Of a DNA stretch of 64,000 nt, positions 10,401 through 22,488 are shown one piece after another; position 1 is the first letter of the stretch; the number at the start of each line of letters is the position of its first letter. The stretch is from Chamaecrista fasciculata. Its lineage: Eukaryota > Streptophyta > Magnoliopsida > Fabales > Fabaceae. The stretch covers positions 4,186 to 68,185 of the forward strand of contig QANZ01044994.1 of NCBI GenBank assembly GCA_003254925.1, in the 5' to 3' direction. Below the pieces are notes generated by a model. The model did not search any database. It saw only the letters and a list, made by a program, of their open reading frames with translations, and was not told where the DNA came from. The position numbers were made by a program, and so were the translations under genes.

Positions 10401-11494
10401 ATTCGACTCCTCGGTTCCCCAAAATTTCATCTTCCACCTCCCTTTCTATGAGCCTCGCCCTTACCCTCACAGAATTTCAGAATAGAAGATTCAAAGCAGA
10501 CAATGCGAATTCGCAAATGACTACACGGTATAGATTGAGCGGTGACACAACGACACAAATCAAAATGTTTCCTAATTGCAGTAGCATCATGAAGCAATGG
10601 CACAAATCAGAATGTTTCTTAATTGCAGTTGCATCATGGTTTTTCATTTGATTCAATATATTTATTTCACATTCTTATCTTTCATATTGTGCTTCTCTTT
10701 GCCACTCGATCGGCAGTGTCACTCAAACTCGGAGATTTCCTTCTCATTTCATTGTTCATTTTGTCTGTGATTTTCACAATCTTCTTAATGAATAACTGCT
10801 GTATACAGAGATGTTTTAGGGATATGCGGCAGAATATTTTAAGAAGAAGCCTTCGACGAAATGAAACAACCACTCCAAGTAAGCAAAATCATCAACTACC
10901 TATAACAAAAATCGCAATTTCTATCAATTTTTTTAGAAGAAAATGGGTTTCAAGGACAAAATAGAAAGGGAAGTAGAAATAGCAGTAGTTAGAACTTAGA
11001 ACACTGAGTCAACATCGTGTTGTTTGATGGGTCATGGGTTCATGTTGGTGTTGTTATTCATCGACGGAAACATTGTTGGAAGGGACGAAATTTTGGGCCA
11101 AGCATCAACAAGAATTCCTTTTATATAATGCCACTGTTGTTAAAGCCGTTTTCACCGAAGGAGTTACGCGTTGTGACTCATGACTGGTGACTCGTGAGTG
11201 TACATTGAAAGAATGTATTTTCTCATTATTGAATATATCTCTTCATAATTCGACGCATATGTTTGAGTTGCATTTCTTAAAGGTAAGACGTGTAGTTAGC
11301 AATAGACATTTATTAATCATTGGGTCAATAAATAATTTCATTAAGGGTATTTTAAGAAGAGAAAGTTGACACCAACTCATACTTTTAAGTTGTAAAAGAT
11401 TAAGGACCAAAACAGAACTTAAAAAATATTAGAGACCCAAACAAAATTTAAAATAAATATTAGGGATCAAAATGAGGTTTTGGCCATATAACTA

Positions 11495-12189
11495 ATTACA
11501 CATTCATCTCAATTCACAGGAAAAGAAATCTATTTGAGTTAAATATTATATTGAAGAAATAATAATGATAAAAAAAGTTTTTGGGATAGACTAATTAAAA
11601 AGAAAATTTTAAAAGGAACCAACTTAAATAAAAATAAAAATAATAGTATATGAGTAATTAAAACAAGTTTTTTAATTGGGTGTTAATATGATTGGCATCA
11701 CCATTTTTTTATGATGAAAGTAAGAGGCGTGTGGTTATTGTGACATTATTTGTCTTCCTAAATTTAACTCTCTCAAGTCTCAAGTCAAAGCTTTCTTGGC
11801 GGAAAAAAAAATCTTTTGTTTTTTCATGATATTTATCACTTCAATTATCAGTTCCACAACTTGTGCTTTCACAAAACGCACACAGGAGGAAAGAGTCATT
11901 TAAAAATAAAAAAAAAAAATAAGTTAAAAACTGAACAAATTACCGATAAGAATCTTAAACGATTCCGTAGACCTTTAATGAAGGCGTAATTGTTTTCTTT
12001 TTTTTTTTTGGCCTGTATGAAGGCGTAATTGTTGCGTTACTAATCTAATAGCATCTTGAAGTCTGAAATTTACTGCCACGCTCATTTATAATAATTAACC
12101 ATTCGTGGTTGAGTGAGGCAGACACATTTTAACCAATAATTTTATATCATAATTCATATTTCATAGCTTTTACTAATAATAAATATAAG
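11495..12189. other. AT-rich intergenic DNA
   Basis: No gene or element recognised. An 'atgaaggcgtaattgtt' motif occurs twice (about 11979 and 12017), separated by a T-run. Confidence 0.45.
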
Positions 12190-12686
12190 GCCAAAGTTTC
12201 AAATTGGTACCTTATAGATGGATTGGATTTCAAATTGGTATCTTATTTATCATTTGTTTCAGACATGTCCTGCATATTTCTATACTGTTTCAAATTGGTC
12301 CCAAAAATATTGAATGTGGTCATATCTTTCTTATTTCAAGTTTAAATGCGACAAATCCAAAGCTACGAGTTTTTTTTTTCTTTTTATGAGTTCTTTGCGA
12401 TCATTTACAAACGAGATCAAATTGAGTCCCAAAAGTGGATAACTTGTTTAATGGTCAAACAAGTGAAATTAGTCATATTTCTTTCATTTCAAGTTCAAAT
12501 GCAACAAGTTTGAAACTATGAGCTAACTCTTGAAGAGTTCTTCCTTTTCCCAGTTAAAATTGCTAGTAAATATGGTCAAATCACGTCTTGAAAGTAGGTT
12601 CGGGACCAATTTGAAATAGTATGAAAATATATAGTACCAATTTGAAATAAATGAAAGATTAAAGACCAATGAAAAATCTATCCCAT
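12190..12686. mobile_element. MITE, 'caaattggtacc' family
   Basis: Terminal inverted similarity: left 'tttcaaattggtacc', right 'agtaccaatttgaaataaat', with internal inverted copies of 'tcatatctttcttatttcaa'. About 0.5 kb. The ends are not sharp, and the candidate flanking duplication (aaatataag / ataaataag) is imperfect. It lies about 300 bases upstream of the REM-type gene and may touch its promoter. Confidence 0.6.
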
Positions 12687-12985
12687 AAATAAGGGAAATA
12701 TCGCCATCATTAACGATTTAGTTTTATGTCAAATTCAAAAAAAAAAATACAAATTCAGGAAGTAAAAAATACAAAACCAATTCAAATTTATATATCAAAT
12801 TATCACAACCAAATCATTCACTCTTGTAATATTCAAGAACCAAATCCTCTAAATATATATATATATTGAATATTGATAGAATCCTCTAAATATAATTAAT
12901 CTCTTGCTTTTCCATTATCTTTTCACAATCAATCCACAAATGTAAACATTTATTTTAGCTTCCGCACCTTCAATTTCATATTTCC

Positions 12986-15301
12986 ATGGCTTCCTCCCAT
13001 TATTGTCCTCCCCAGAATACCATCCGTTTCTTCAAGATTATTCTTGAATCCTCCCTTCAACGCGGAAAGCTTGTAAGTAACTAGTAATGTATTACTATTC
13101 TCACTCATTTCCTTCCTTAATTTCACACTATTTCATGATTATCGATTCATACTATAATTAATTAACACGAGATTCATGCTTACATTACAGCAAGTACCAA
13201 GCAAATTTGTGAGGAAATATGGAGAAAATATGCCAAACCCTGTGTTTCTGAAGCCCCCAGATGGGACTGAATGGGAAATAAATTTGACAAAATATGATAA
13301 TGGTGAGGTTTGGTTTGAAAAGGGATGGAGAGAATTTGCTACACATTACTCTCTAGATTATGGTCATTTGGTGGTTTTCAAGTATGAGAAGGGAACTTAT
13401 AGTTTTGAGATTAACATATTTGACATGAGTGCCATAGAAATAGAATATCCTTCTCCTCTTCTTCTTCTTCATGAACAGAAACAGAACACTAATGATGATG
13501 ATGATAACGATAATGATTCAGTTGAGTTTTTGTATGAAACCCCAAAGGCCCCATTATCATTGTCTTTTGGTCCTTTGCATCAAGGTAAAGGAAAAAGGTT
13601 GAACAAGTCTATCAATGAAATACAAGTGCTGAATTCAACAAAGCAAGAATTACAAGGTAGGTTGTTAAGTAATTAACTAATTCTAATTGTATTAGTATGG
13701 TCTATTTATCAATTTGGATCCTCTGAATTTAGTTTCTCTACATTTCTCTGTAATTGAGAGAAAGAGTTATGGAATTGGAAAAAATGAAACCCAAAGTTTC
13801 ATTAAGATTAGAAGTTTTTGTGGCACCCTAAATTTTCCTAAATGCAGAGAACTGTATGGATTTCAATTTCAGAGAATTCAGCTCCGTCCATTTATATATG
13901 TGTGTGTAACGAGTCCCATATCGAAGAAGTTGCTGAGTGTAAAGCATCTTAACCTTGAATTTTCCCACATCAATAATTGGGGTCTAATTCTCTTAAGAAC
14001 TTATACTCGTTACAATGTGATGTTGTGATCTAATCTTATGTAAGTTTGAGCAGGAGACAAGATGAGTAGGAGAAATTTCTGCATTGAAAATCACCCAAAT
14101 AAACCAAATGCTCTTCTTCAAGGAAGGGAGAAGCCATTAACGCCTACTGAGAAGGCCAAGGCTTTAGAGAGAGTCGGTACTTTCATGTCTAAGAATCCCC
14201 ATTTCAAGATTGCTATGCAGCCAACATACATATCTCAATGCTTGGTAAGTTTGATGTGCATTATTTGGCCTACTTTATTAGACACAATAGTACATTTTTT
14301 TTGTTTAGTTGACCACGACATCTACGATACTACTTGGATTAATCTTTTGTTAACACATTATAGAGAAAATTTCACTTTGGTACCCTATTTTATGAACCGT
14401 TTTTACTTTGGTATCATGTTCTTTTAAAAGTTACACTTTGGTACCTAGTTCTTTGCATGCACCCTTAACACTTTGGTATCTAAATTTATTTGTCTGGTAA
14501 GTTTTGACGGTGAAGTCGCATGTGAGTTGTGACCATCACAAGCATAGTGAAAACACTCAAATGTTCATTTTCCTTTCATTTTTCATAATTCAAACAGTAA
14601 AACACTTCAAAATCCTCTCATTTCGAATTTCAGTGTTTTCACAATTTTTGAGTGTTTTAGCGTCTGAATCGTGAAAAATAAGAGAAAAATGGACATTTGA
14701 AAGTTTTTACTGTGCACGTGATGGTCATGTACGAATTTGCCATAAAAAATTAATCAAAAAAATAAATTTGGGTACCAAAGTGTTAACGGGGCAAAGAGCA
14801 TAGTACTAAAATATTACTTTTGAAAGAACAGGTACCAACGTGAGACCGTTTCATAGAACAAGGTACCAATATATAATTTATCTTACATTATAATATAAGC
14901 TTATACAATGTGATATAATATTAATCCAGTATTGTATGAGCTTATATTACAAGAACTAATCAACTTCACTTATCTTTGGTATGTGCTTTTCAAGTTTTGT
15001 AATAATAAAAAAGGGAAATTAAGTGCAGTGTGTACCAGCAAGTTTTGTTGAACAGCATTTGAAGGGAAAGAAGAAAGAAGGGAGTGTTGTACTGGAGGTT
15101 TCAGATGGGAGAAAGTGGTATGCTAAATACAAAACTTGGGTAAGTGGAAGTAATCTGAAGCTAGTAATCACTAATGGGTGGAATATATTTGCAAGAGACA
15201 ATGACTTGAAAGTGGGTGATGTTTGCGTTTTTGTATTACTCACTAACACCATCCCCTTCTCATTCCTGGTTCATATTTTTGCCGAGTATCAGTATGAGTA
15301 G
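12986..15301 (+). CDS. REM-type transcription factor with two B3 domains
   Basis: Four exons: 12986-13072, 13191-13656, 14054-14244 and 15029-15301. All have GT-AG junctions and join in frame to 338 codons plus a stop. The first B3 domain (about residues 13-115) contains 'LQVPSKFVRKYG', 'VFLKPPDGTEWEINL', 'FEKGWREFATHYSL' and 'GHLVVFKYE'. An acidic Asp/Asn run (near residues 135-145) and a linker follow. The second B3 (about 234-330) has 'HFKIAMQPTYISQCL', 'CVPASFVEQHL', 'GRKWYAKY' and 'GWNIFARDNDLKVGDVCVF'. This is the REM family of plant DNA-binding proteins, many acting in flower or meristem tissue. Its target and role here are unknown. The first exon begins 'MASSHYCPPQNTIRFFKIIL', the usual REM opening. 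Intron 3 holds a MITE. Confidence 0.85.
14363..14884. mobile_element. MITE in intron 3 of the REM gene
   Basis: Long inverted termini: left 'aatttcactttggtacc', right 'ggtaccaatatataattta', with inner copies of 'cactttggtac' inverted at 14761-14860. Flanking direct repeats 'acattata' (14355-14362 and 14885-14892) support an 8-9-base TSD. Related to the elements at 29885 and 27816. It does not interrupt the splice sites. Confidence 0.75.
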
Positions 15302-17071
15302 ATTAATAATCTGATCTGTTAAAGATTATCGAGTTAAAAAATCGATTTTTGAAATATTATAATACATATTTTAGTCTCTGAAAGATTATAATAGTATACT
15401 CTTTAGTCTATGAAAAAGATTATTAAGTAACTTGTTTTAATTTTATAGAAGTTAAACTGTGTATTTCAACTTTTTTGAGTATCAAGATATTAGTTGGGTG
15501 ATCTTTCAGAAATCGAATTATTAGTTTACTCTTATTAGTATCCATTTTGCTCTCAATTTCAAGTTACTTCTCAATTAGATCATTTTTCCTTTAGTTTTTT
15601 TTCCCCTCAATCCTCTTTTGACAATCAGAGGTATAAGAGTTTGATTTGTTTCAGAATTATCTCAAATTTTCCGAGTGTTAAAAATATCAATTGAATATGA
15701 TCTAAAGCATATATAAGTGATTAACGTTTATAACGAGAAATAGCAAAATAAGTTTAGAAAATTGACTTTAAGAGGATTGATTAATAGGTTAGGAATTGTT
15801 AGGTTGTTATATGGTTTTGTTTTATTTTGGATCTTGAACTTGAAGGTGCTTTCTTAATAGGATAAATATTTAATAAGGCTATGTATTGGTATACATGTCA
15901 TATTGAATTTTAATAAAATTAAAACTCTAGAATTTTTTAGAATCTTAACTAAACATTTTAAAATTTTTTTCCGAGTAAATCAAATTTTTAGGAATGAAAT
16001 TTAATCAAAAAACTTAGGAAGAAAAAATATTATATTATGTTTAATCCTGAAGTAATATGAGGTTACTTCCATTATATTGTTGCCATGTGTGCATTTTGGC
16101 CTCCCCTCAATTTTTGGAATTTATTTTCCACCTATTACTATTTTTTAGTAAACGCTTCTTAATTAATTTTCTCACATATTTCTCCTCAATTTGGATATCA
16201 ATCTGACTCCTCTTCATTTTCGAAAATATTTTCCACCAATTACCATTTATTAATATATTGTTATATACATTGTAAATGCTAATTAAAAAAAATTGCCCAT
16301 AACTTTCGGCTGATTTTGGATTGCAATATAATTTCCTTCATTTTCGGATATATATTCCAAATTTTATTTAATCAAATGCTATTTATTTCAATATTCTAGC
16401 TATATCATAATATTTGTGAGGGATACTATTTAATCCAAATTGGAATACCCATGCTTCATAGAATCCAAATGATGCCTGATTGTGTAATCGAATTTGAGAA
16501 TCTAATTATTTTTTTTCTTTGATAATTTCAGATTGAGAAGCTCTTACTAATCCATATCATATAAATATATAATTCAATTTTTAATATTAAAATATTCAAT
16601 TTCATAATTTTATGCTTAATTTCAATTTTTAATTAGAAAACTCAGTTTAAGAAATATTCATGGGTTAGTGGTTGTTTAGTAAATAATATGTGATAATGAT
16701 AGGCGGATATTTAAATAATCACAGTTGGGATATTTATATTTCAAATAGGTTTAGATATGGAATGAAATGAATGTAGGCGCGATTTTAATAAAATTTTCGT
16801 CTATTTAAAATCTTTCTTTGCCCGATTTTCTGTCTATAGGAAATGGTAATTAATAAAATATTATTTAATTCAACAAATATCGTCTCAATTATTATTGGAA
16901 ACCGTATTTCCCTACTTCTTTGGATAATGAATCCCAAATGTTAATTAATAAAATAAATCGTGTAAACTTTAAATCCCAAATGTAATTCTATTCGTTAGAT
17001 GTGATATTCCCCAAATGATTCGTGATCATTTTAAATTTTAAATTGTAATCGTCTAATCACATATATATATA
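15302..17071. other. AT-rich intergenic DNA
   Basis: No exon or RNA gene recognised. The stretch 15330-15560 ('tagtctctgaaagattataa', 'gatctttcag') resembles 50450-50580 and is probably a degraded repeat of the 'tagtcctt' kind. Confidence 0.45.
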
Positions 17072-17380
17072 CTAGGGGCTTGGCGTGCCCGTTAATGTTT
17101 GAATTAGTTTAAAGTTAAAAATTACATAAAATTTTTATATTGATAAATGAGTAAGTTTGGGACCAATTTGAAATTTCTTGATACATTTGGGACTAATTAA
17201 AAATTTTGACTTAATGAAAATGAACATGGGTGATTTTCTTTTTTTTACATAAGAATGAACGTGGGGCAATTTTATTTTTTTATATATATATTTTATTATG
17301 TATTATGTTTAAATTAATTTATTTTATACTATAGTTTTAAAGACCGACTACCAGAAAGGGGGAAGCCATATAATATAAGA
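17072..17380 (-). mobile_element. Short non-autonomous Helitron
   Basis: On the minus strand it starts A|TCTTATATTATATGGCTTCC (17380). It ends with an 'acgggcacgccaagcccctag' type terminus, CTAG|T at 17072. The 3' hairpin is 'cgggcacgcc' and partly degenerate. 309 bases, no coding capacity. Same family as 27640-27983 and 61610-61751. Confidence 0.75.
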
Positions 17381-17404
17381 TATATATTTATATATATAAT
17401 ACCC

Positions 17405-17924
17405 ATTTCTGAGTACCCCAGAGAGATTAAACGGACGAAAAGGGAGGAAGAGAAGTTATGTGTCTCGCAAAAATGAGACAACTTGGAGAGAAATTGAAGA
17501 TTTTATTAATGATGTGGATTTATTAATATTCTCCTCCGTGAATGAGATTATTTTCAGAGTATTATGGAAAAGGAAACAAACTCTTAGGAAAATAATGCAT
17601 CAAGCGGCTAAATATGGGAATAATAATTTGTTGTTTCCTTTTCTAGGGGTGATGATTTGCATTTAATTCACACCGTGATTAAAGGCTTCCAAGATGCAAA
17701 ATTTCCTGTACAGGTTAGATAATTTTTGTTTCCCCCATAAATTGAATCTCTCAGATTCTATTTTGTTTCATTAAATTTGATTTTATTTTTTTTTAAGTTG
17801 GGAGAAAATATTTCTGTCTCTTTGCCTTAATAATCTGTTTGGATTTAGTTGTTTCTTCAGACATTGTTTGGCGTTAGGGAGCAGAAACCTTCTTAACCTT
17901 CTTGCAGCAAAAATATTTGCTCAG
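17405..17924 (+). other. Exon-like segments, possible distant leader of the RAV gene
   Basis: Two stretches look like exons. One ends at 17713 with 'cctgtacag|gttaga'; the other (17861-17924) sits between 'tttcttcag|' and '|gtatata'. A T/A-rich TATA-like run precedes at 17380-17400, and a purine-rich leader (17430-17457) leads to short frames that do not resemble any family. The AP2/B3 gene starts 9 bases after an acceptor-like 'tttttgcagcag' near 22480, so these could be 5' untranslated exons of that gene spliced over about 4.5 kb. Alternatively they are captured or decayed exon debris between Helitron ends (17380 and 18254). Confidence 0.3.
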
Positions 17925-18099
17925 GTATATATAGCTACCGTTTTTTCTTATACTACTAACTTTAATTACTATATATATAATATTGGTTCTGAATTATTTG
18001 TTTGGATCTGTCTGATTAAACTTTTGTACTTGAGATTCTGTGGATGTGTTGAATTCTTATGATACAGTTTGGGATTTCAATGGCTCTCATATTTAGTTT

Positions 18100-18254
18100 A
18101 TTGTCAAATATGTATGTAAAATAAATAAGGGACTAAATTGTTAACTTAGTAAAGAAAGAGAGACCAAATAGTAAATTTTCTCTTATTTTTAATTTCATAG
18201 GCTATAGTTTGAAACATGGACGACCAGAAAGGGATGAAGCCATATAATATAAGA
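18100..18254 (-). mobile_element. Second Helitron 5' terminus
   Basis: Minus-strand start A|TCTTATATTATATGGCTTCA at 18254, continuing with 'tccctttctggtcgtccatg'. This is nearly the same as the terminus at 17380 and the remnant at 61610. No separate CTAG hairpin end was found for it before 17072, so it may share that end or be truncated. Confidence 0.6.
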
Positions 18255-18354
18255 TATTTATTTATTTTTGCTACATAGAGTCGTCGGTTCCTCCCATCAA
18301 TACTGAATTTCAAAACAAAACATCATGACCCAAAAGTGAAGTTCATTTAAGATT

Positions 18355-18612
18355 GACAAAAGTATTAATTTCGTCCCTAAACTTTATCGCAATTGTCAAT
18401 TTCGTCGTCAATCTTTTTTTGCTGTCAATTTTGTCCCTAATGTTTCACAGTTTGGTCAACTTTATCCTTTGCTCTTATTTTAGTCAAATATTATCGACAG
18501 AATTTACGTTGAAAAACAGGATGTAGTTTATCGTTAATTTATTGAAAGAAGTTGGTCAAAGGATAAAATTGATTAAAATGTGAAAAATTAAGGACAAAAT
18601 CAAGCCCTTGCT
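18355..18612. mobile_element. MITE remnant, 'gtcaatttcgtcc' family
   Basis: Imperfect inverted termini: left 'attaatttcgtccctaaact', right 'aaaaattaaggacaaaatca', with inner inverted 'ggtcaactttatcctttg' and 'ggtcaaaggataaaattgat'. Same family as the expanded array at 38715-39790. Confidence 0.6.
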
Positions 18613-21600
18613 CTTATTCTATTATACTGGCTGTTAAGAGAGATTCAAGATTATTGTGTGTGGTACACCATAAAATTGTGAAATTTATTTGGTAACTTTC
18701 AAATGTTACAAACATATAATTCTTAATTAAATACCAATATTAGTATATATCTGATACAAATGTAAGTTACTAGCTTATGTTAAAAAGAAATAAAGCATTT
18801 GACCATTACTGTTTTATTAGGAACAATTTTTATTGATTATTTAGAACATTCTCCCTAAAATAATCTTATTATAATGCATTGTAAAACTCCTCCACTCCTA
18901 AATTCACCCTATGCCATGTTGAAATAGCTTGAGCCTATTATTAGGGTTTGTTTGGGAGAAGAAAAATGGAAGGGAGGGGAAGTGAAATTTATTTCCAACA
19001 TTTTATTTATTTATTTATTTATTATCTCATAACATGTTTGGACTTAAAAACATGGATGAGAAGGAATGGACAAAAAATGTTAAATATGAATTTAAATAAA
19101 AGAAAATGTTTAAAAAAAGAATGTAATTTCCCTTCCTTTTCTTGGTCATTTTCTTTCTCCTTAACAAACCCTAAGGGTCCGTTTGGTAAGGTTGGGGGTA
19201 TGTAAAGGAAAGGGTTTTACAAGGGAANTTGGTAAACCCAAGGGAATCTGAGACTTGAACAAAGTCAATGGGACATGATCATGTTTGAGAAATTCCCTAA
19301 TTGATGGTACTAGCCATATATTTTAGAAATCATTACATAGAATTCAAATATTATGGGTATGTAACTTAGATCTATGGAGCAAGAAAAGAAGAACAAGTTT
19401 TTATAGCCTGATGAATCTAAAAATTGTTTACTTGTACAAACATCAATGTTTATTGTAATTATGGGATAACATATTGAAGAATGCATATATATATATATAT
19501 ATATATAACCAGGTTTCAAACTTGGGGTGTGCCATAAGTCAAGCTGCTTTAATTTTATCTATCTCGAGACAGGAGACTGTGATTTAAAATGAATTTAGTG
19601 ATAAATTCATTATACCCATCATTAATTAAATGGTAGATATGATGATCAGGCAGAATATTCATGTTTGCTTAGGTTTAGTGGATGAGGTTTTACTATCATC
19701 ATTGATTGTGAAGTATTATAAGTCTATCAACTTTAATTTCTAGGCAAGTCCTTTGTCTGTGAAGAAATTGGAAGTATGGTAATTTTTCCTGCTTTAATTT
19801 ATAGTAATGTCAATATGCAATTTGTTTTGTGACTAGATTTTAAATTACATGTGATTTCTTCTGATATTTGTTTGAAAATCTTTCCTCATAAAGTATTGGA
19901 TGAAAGACATTGAACTTTCTCCTGCTTTGCTCTTTAGCATGTCTTCAAGCACATAATGTGTACTTCTTTGAAAGTTAAGCTACTGTTATATGTGTACCTT
20001 CTTGTTCAGTTTAGTGGAGGTACACAAGTTTCAAAATTTCAATGATGAGTCTGAAATCTGAATTCTCTTCAAAATACATTCTTGCATATATATTGTATCT
20101 CTTTTCTTCTTCCTTCTCAGTCAGATATATGTTCTTTATTTCTTCTTTTGGCCTACTTGAAGTGTAACCTGCATGCGTTATTCTTTACTTTAATGCTTCC
20201 TATCATGTTTTACACACTCTCCATTTTTGTCTAGTATTCATAATTTTAGATTAGATACTTATCATGTCCTAAATTTAATACAGGTGAAATAGCTGTCAAT
20301 AACCTGATTAATATACCCACCCCTTTTTTCTTTCAATTTTTTTTTGCTGAGAAAGTTTTGAAACCTTGTGTTTCCTATTATCTTTTTGTAATTTTTTCCA
20401 TCCTTTTGATATATGTTAGCATTGTACTTAAGCTTTGGGCATTCTTAAATTTCCATTTTTTTTGGTCTTAATCCTAGCTTTTAGTAACTCTTCATTGTGA
20501 TATTGTATTTCCGTCTCGTTTTTGTTAATTTGGTCTCTTATTTTTTAAATGATCAACTTCAAGTTGTTTTACTATTTGGTCCTATCCTTATTCATCAAAT
20601 AGGAGAATAGAAAAAAAATTAAAATTAATTATTAAGAGCATGTGAATTCTATGTCATGAAGTGGGAGACACTAAATAAGTGGGTCCCTTAAAGAAAGTTA
20701 CAAGAAGATAATTGGCGAGTAATACAATAAACATGGACGGTTTCACAATTAATTTTGTTAATTTACCAGGCAGTGACCACGGACATTTTGGCTTTATCAA
20801 TTTGCTTCATTGTTTGCTAACTTTATTTAGATATTCCCAGTCAGCACTATAAAGTTGACCGAGACATTAAGGTGCATCTATGAACTACTTAAGTTGCTAC
20901 AGGTTAAGAAGTGTTAATGAGGGCCACTTAGTATTGTTTTTTAGTGTCTTCTTTAACTACCGATATCTCTGGGTATTTTGCTTCGCTCTATGATCTTGTT
21001 CTAGGATTACAAGTTAGAATGATCAAAACTTCATTCAAGTCTTTTCAGAAGCAAGCGATTGAGTTCCTTGTGTCGGAAATTTGAGTTATAGGATTAGAGG
21101 AAGCTTAGTCTTTAGCCAGTTGATTAAATTCAGTGCATAAACAAATTATAGAGGTAACTCGTACTGGCTTGATTCTATCTGGTTTTGCCTTATGTAGGAT
21201 ATTTGACAATTACCTCATTGCCATTATTATAAAATGAGTTTAGCATGTAAAATTTCATTGCAGGCCATTGAGACTTTCGGGTTTATTGGCATTTCCTCTT
21301 TCTATTAGACTTAACTGAATGAGGAATTAATGCATTCAATTCTATGGGATTTTGGGTTTCTTACCATAGTCTATAGGTTTAAAAATACAAAAGTAAATGT
21401 AGTAGATATTTTTCATCCAGAATTTTGCAGTTTCTGCTAAGGCATTGGGTAAACTTATCAAAAGAGATATAACCAAATAGAAACATGTTAGAAATGTAAA
21501 TTCCGACTTGATTGGGAAGGCGCGTTTTTGTGACGTTAACTGATTTTTTTTTTTGGTGTAGTTGATGCAAGCGGAACTCCTTATTATTATATAGTTTTAG

Positions 21601-22470
21601 CAACGTGATTGTTTGCTTGCCTTTGAATCTAGTTATTGTTTGCATCACTTTCTCCTTAATTTAGAGGACTATGGTTTTGATATATCTTCAATGTGAAAGG
21701 CTGCATTAATTTCTGATGGTTTTTTTAACTCAATCTGCTACACATGGTATTTTTTGCATATTCTAATTAACAGAAAGATATGACTACCTCCTCTTTGTCC
21801 AGTTATTCTTCTTTTGACATTTGGTAAATAACTTTAGTTTGAAACACCAGCATTAATACTTTCCCTATGGTTGTCGTCTAAGTCACAGTCGTAATTATAT
21901 GATGGTGCTCAAGCTAATACATCAGGATGAATAATGCTTTACTCAGACTCAGCATGCTGGAACATATCCCATTTAAGTTTCAGTTGCTTCTCTCATTTTT
22001 CTTATTTTAGTTATGCATTCTGTCACTGAAATGAGTTTTAAATTCAAGTTGACTGTTAAATATGCTTTGTCAATTTCTTGAAAGCTTGCTTTTCAAAATT
22101 GTCAATATACTGAGTGTAACATTATTTCTCTCTATATATGGGGCTATATAGATATACATATATATCCAAATTGTCAATATATATATAGATTTTGAAACCT
22201 AATCTTGTAATTGAATAATTTAGAGTTACCTTTCAGTTTTCCCAGATGATAGTTCGTTTGATTAAGAATCTAAGGATGCTTTTCTTGGTATTCAAATCTG
22301 TTATACTGCCCTGTGACTTGAAATAATAGATTGAGGATACTGATTAGTTGTAGATATGGCATGAGTAATTTTAATGTGAGCTTATTGCAGAAAAAGTCTA
22401 CCTGGAACACACATTCACATTCATATTTATATTCATATTTACAATTCAGTGAAACATTACTTATTAAGGT
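18613..22470. other. Intergenic DNA, or long 5' intron of the RAV gene
   Basis: No coding exon recognised in almost 4 kb. It is AT-rich, with (TA)n near 19485-19506 and a T-rich pyrimidine bias in 19900-22300. That bias resembles plant introns transcribed on the plus strand and fits, without proving, a long 5' leader intron of the AP2/B3 gene. A single N lies at 19228. Confidence 0.35.
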
Positions 22471-22488
22471 TTTTGCAGCAGGATTTCA

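Larger units (their letters stand above)
7258..11399 (-). mobile_element. 4.1-kb non-autonomous Helitron
   Basis: On the minus strand the 5' end reads A|TCTTTTACAACTTAAAAG (11399) and the 3' end is a GTGC-AAC-GCAC stem followed by CTAG|T (7258). This is the expected TC...CTAG structure inserted between A and T. Taking the segment out rejoins the two halves of the surrounding MITE, which independently confirms both ends. No RepHel protein is recognisable, so it is non-autonomous. Cargo includes a (CT)n run, a large inverted repeat with a 161-bp hairpin, a GC-richer segment near 9830-10040, and unidentified sequence at 10440-11330. Confidence 0.8.
6475..11485. mobile_element. Mutator-type MITE split by a Helitron
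   Basis: The left part (6475-7257) and right part (11400-11485) together form one long-TIR MITE of about 870 bases. The left end reads 'attttattttggtcgccaat' and the right end is its imperfect inverted copy, with about 85-110 bases of matching terminal repeat. The near-identical flanks ATATAATTA (6466-6474) and ATATAACTA (11486-11494) form a 9-base TSD with one mismatch. A Helitron (7258-11399) lies between the two parts. The left part contains internal sub-repeats around 'tatctctctcatttcaagtc' that recur in other MITEs of this window. Confidence 0.8.
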
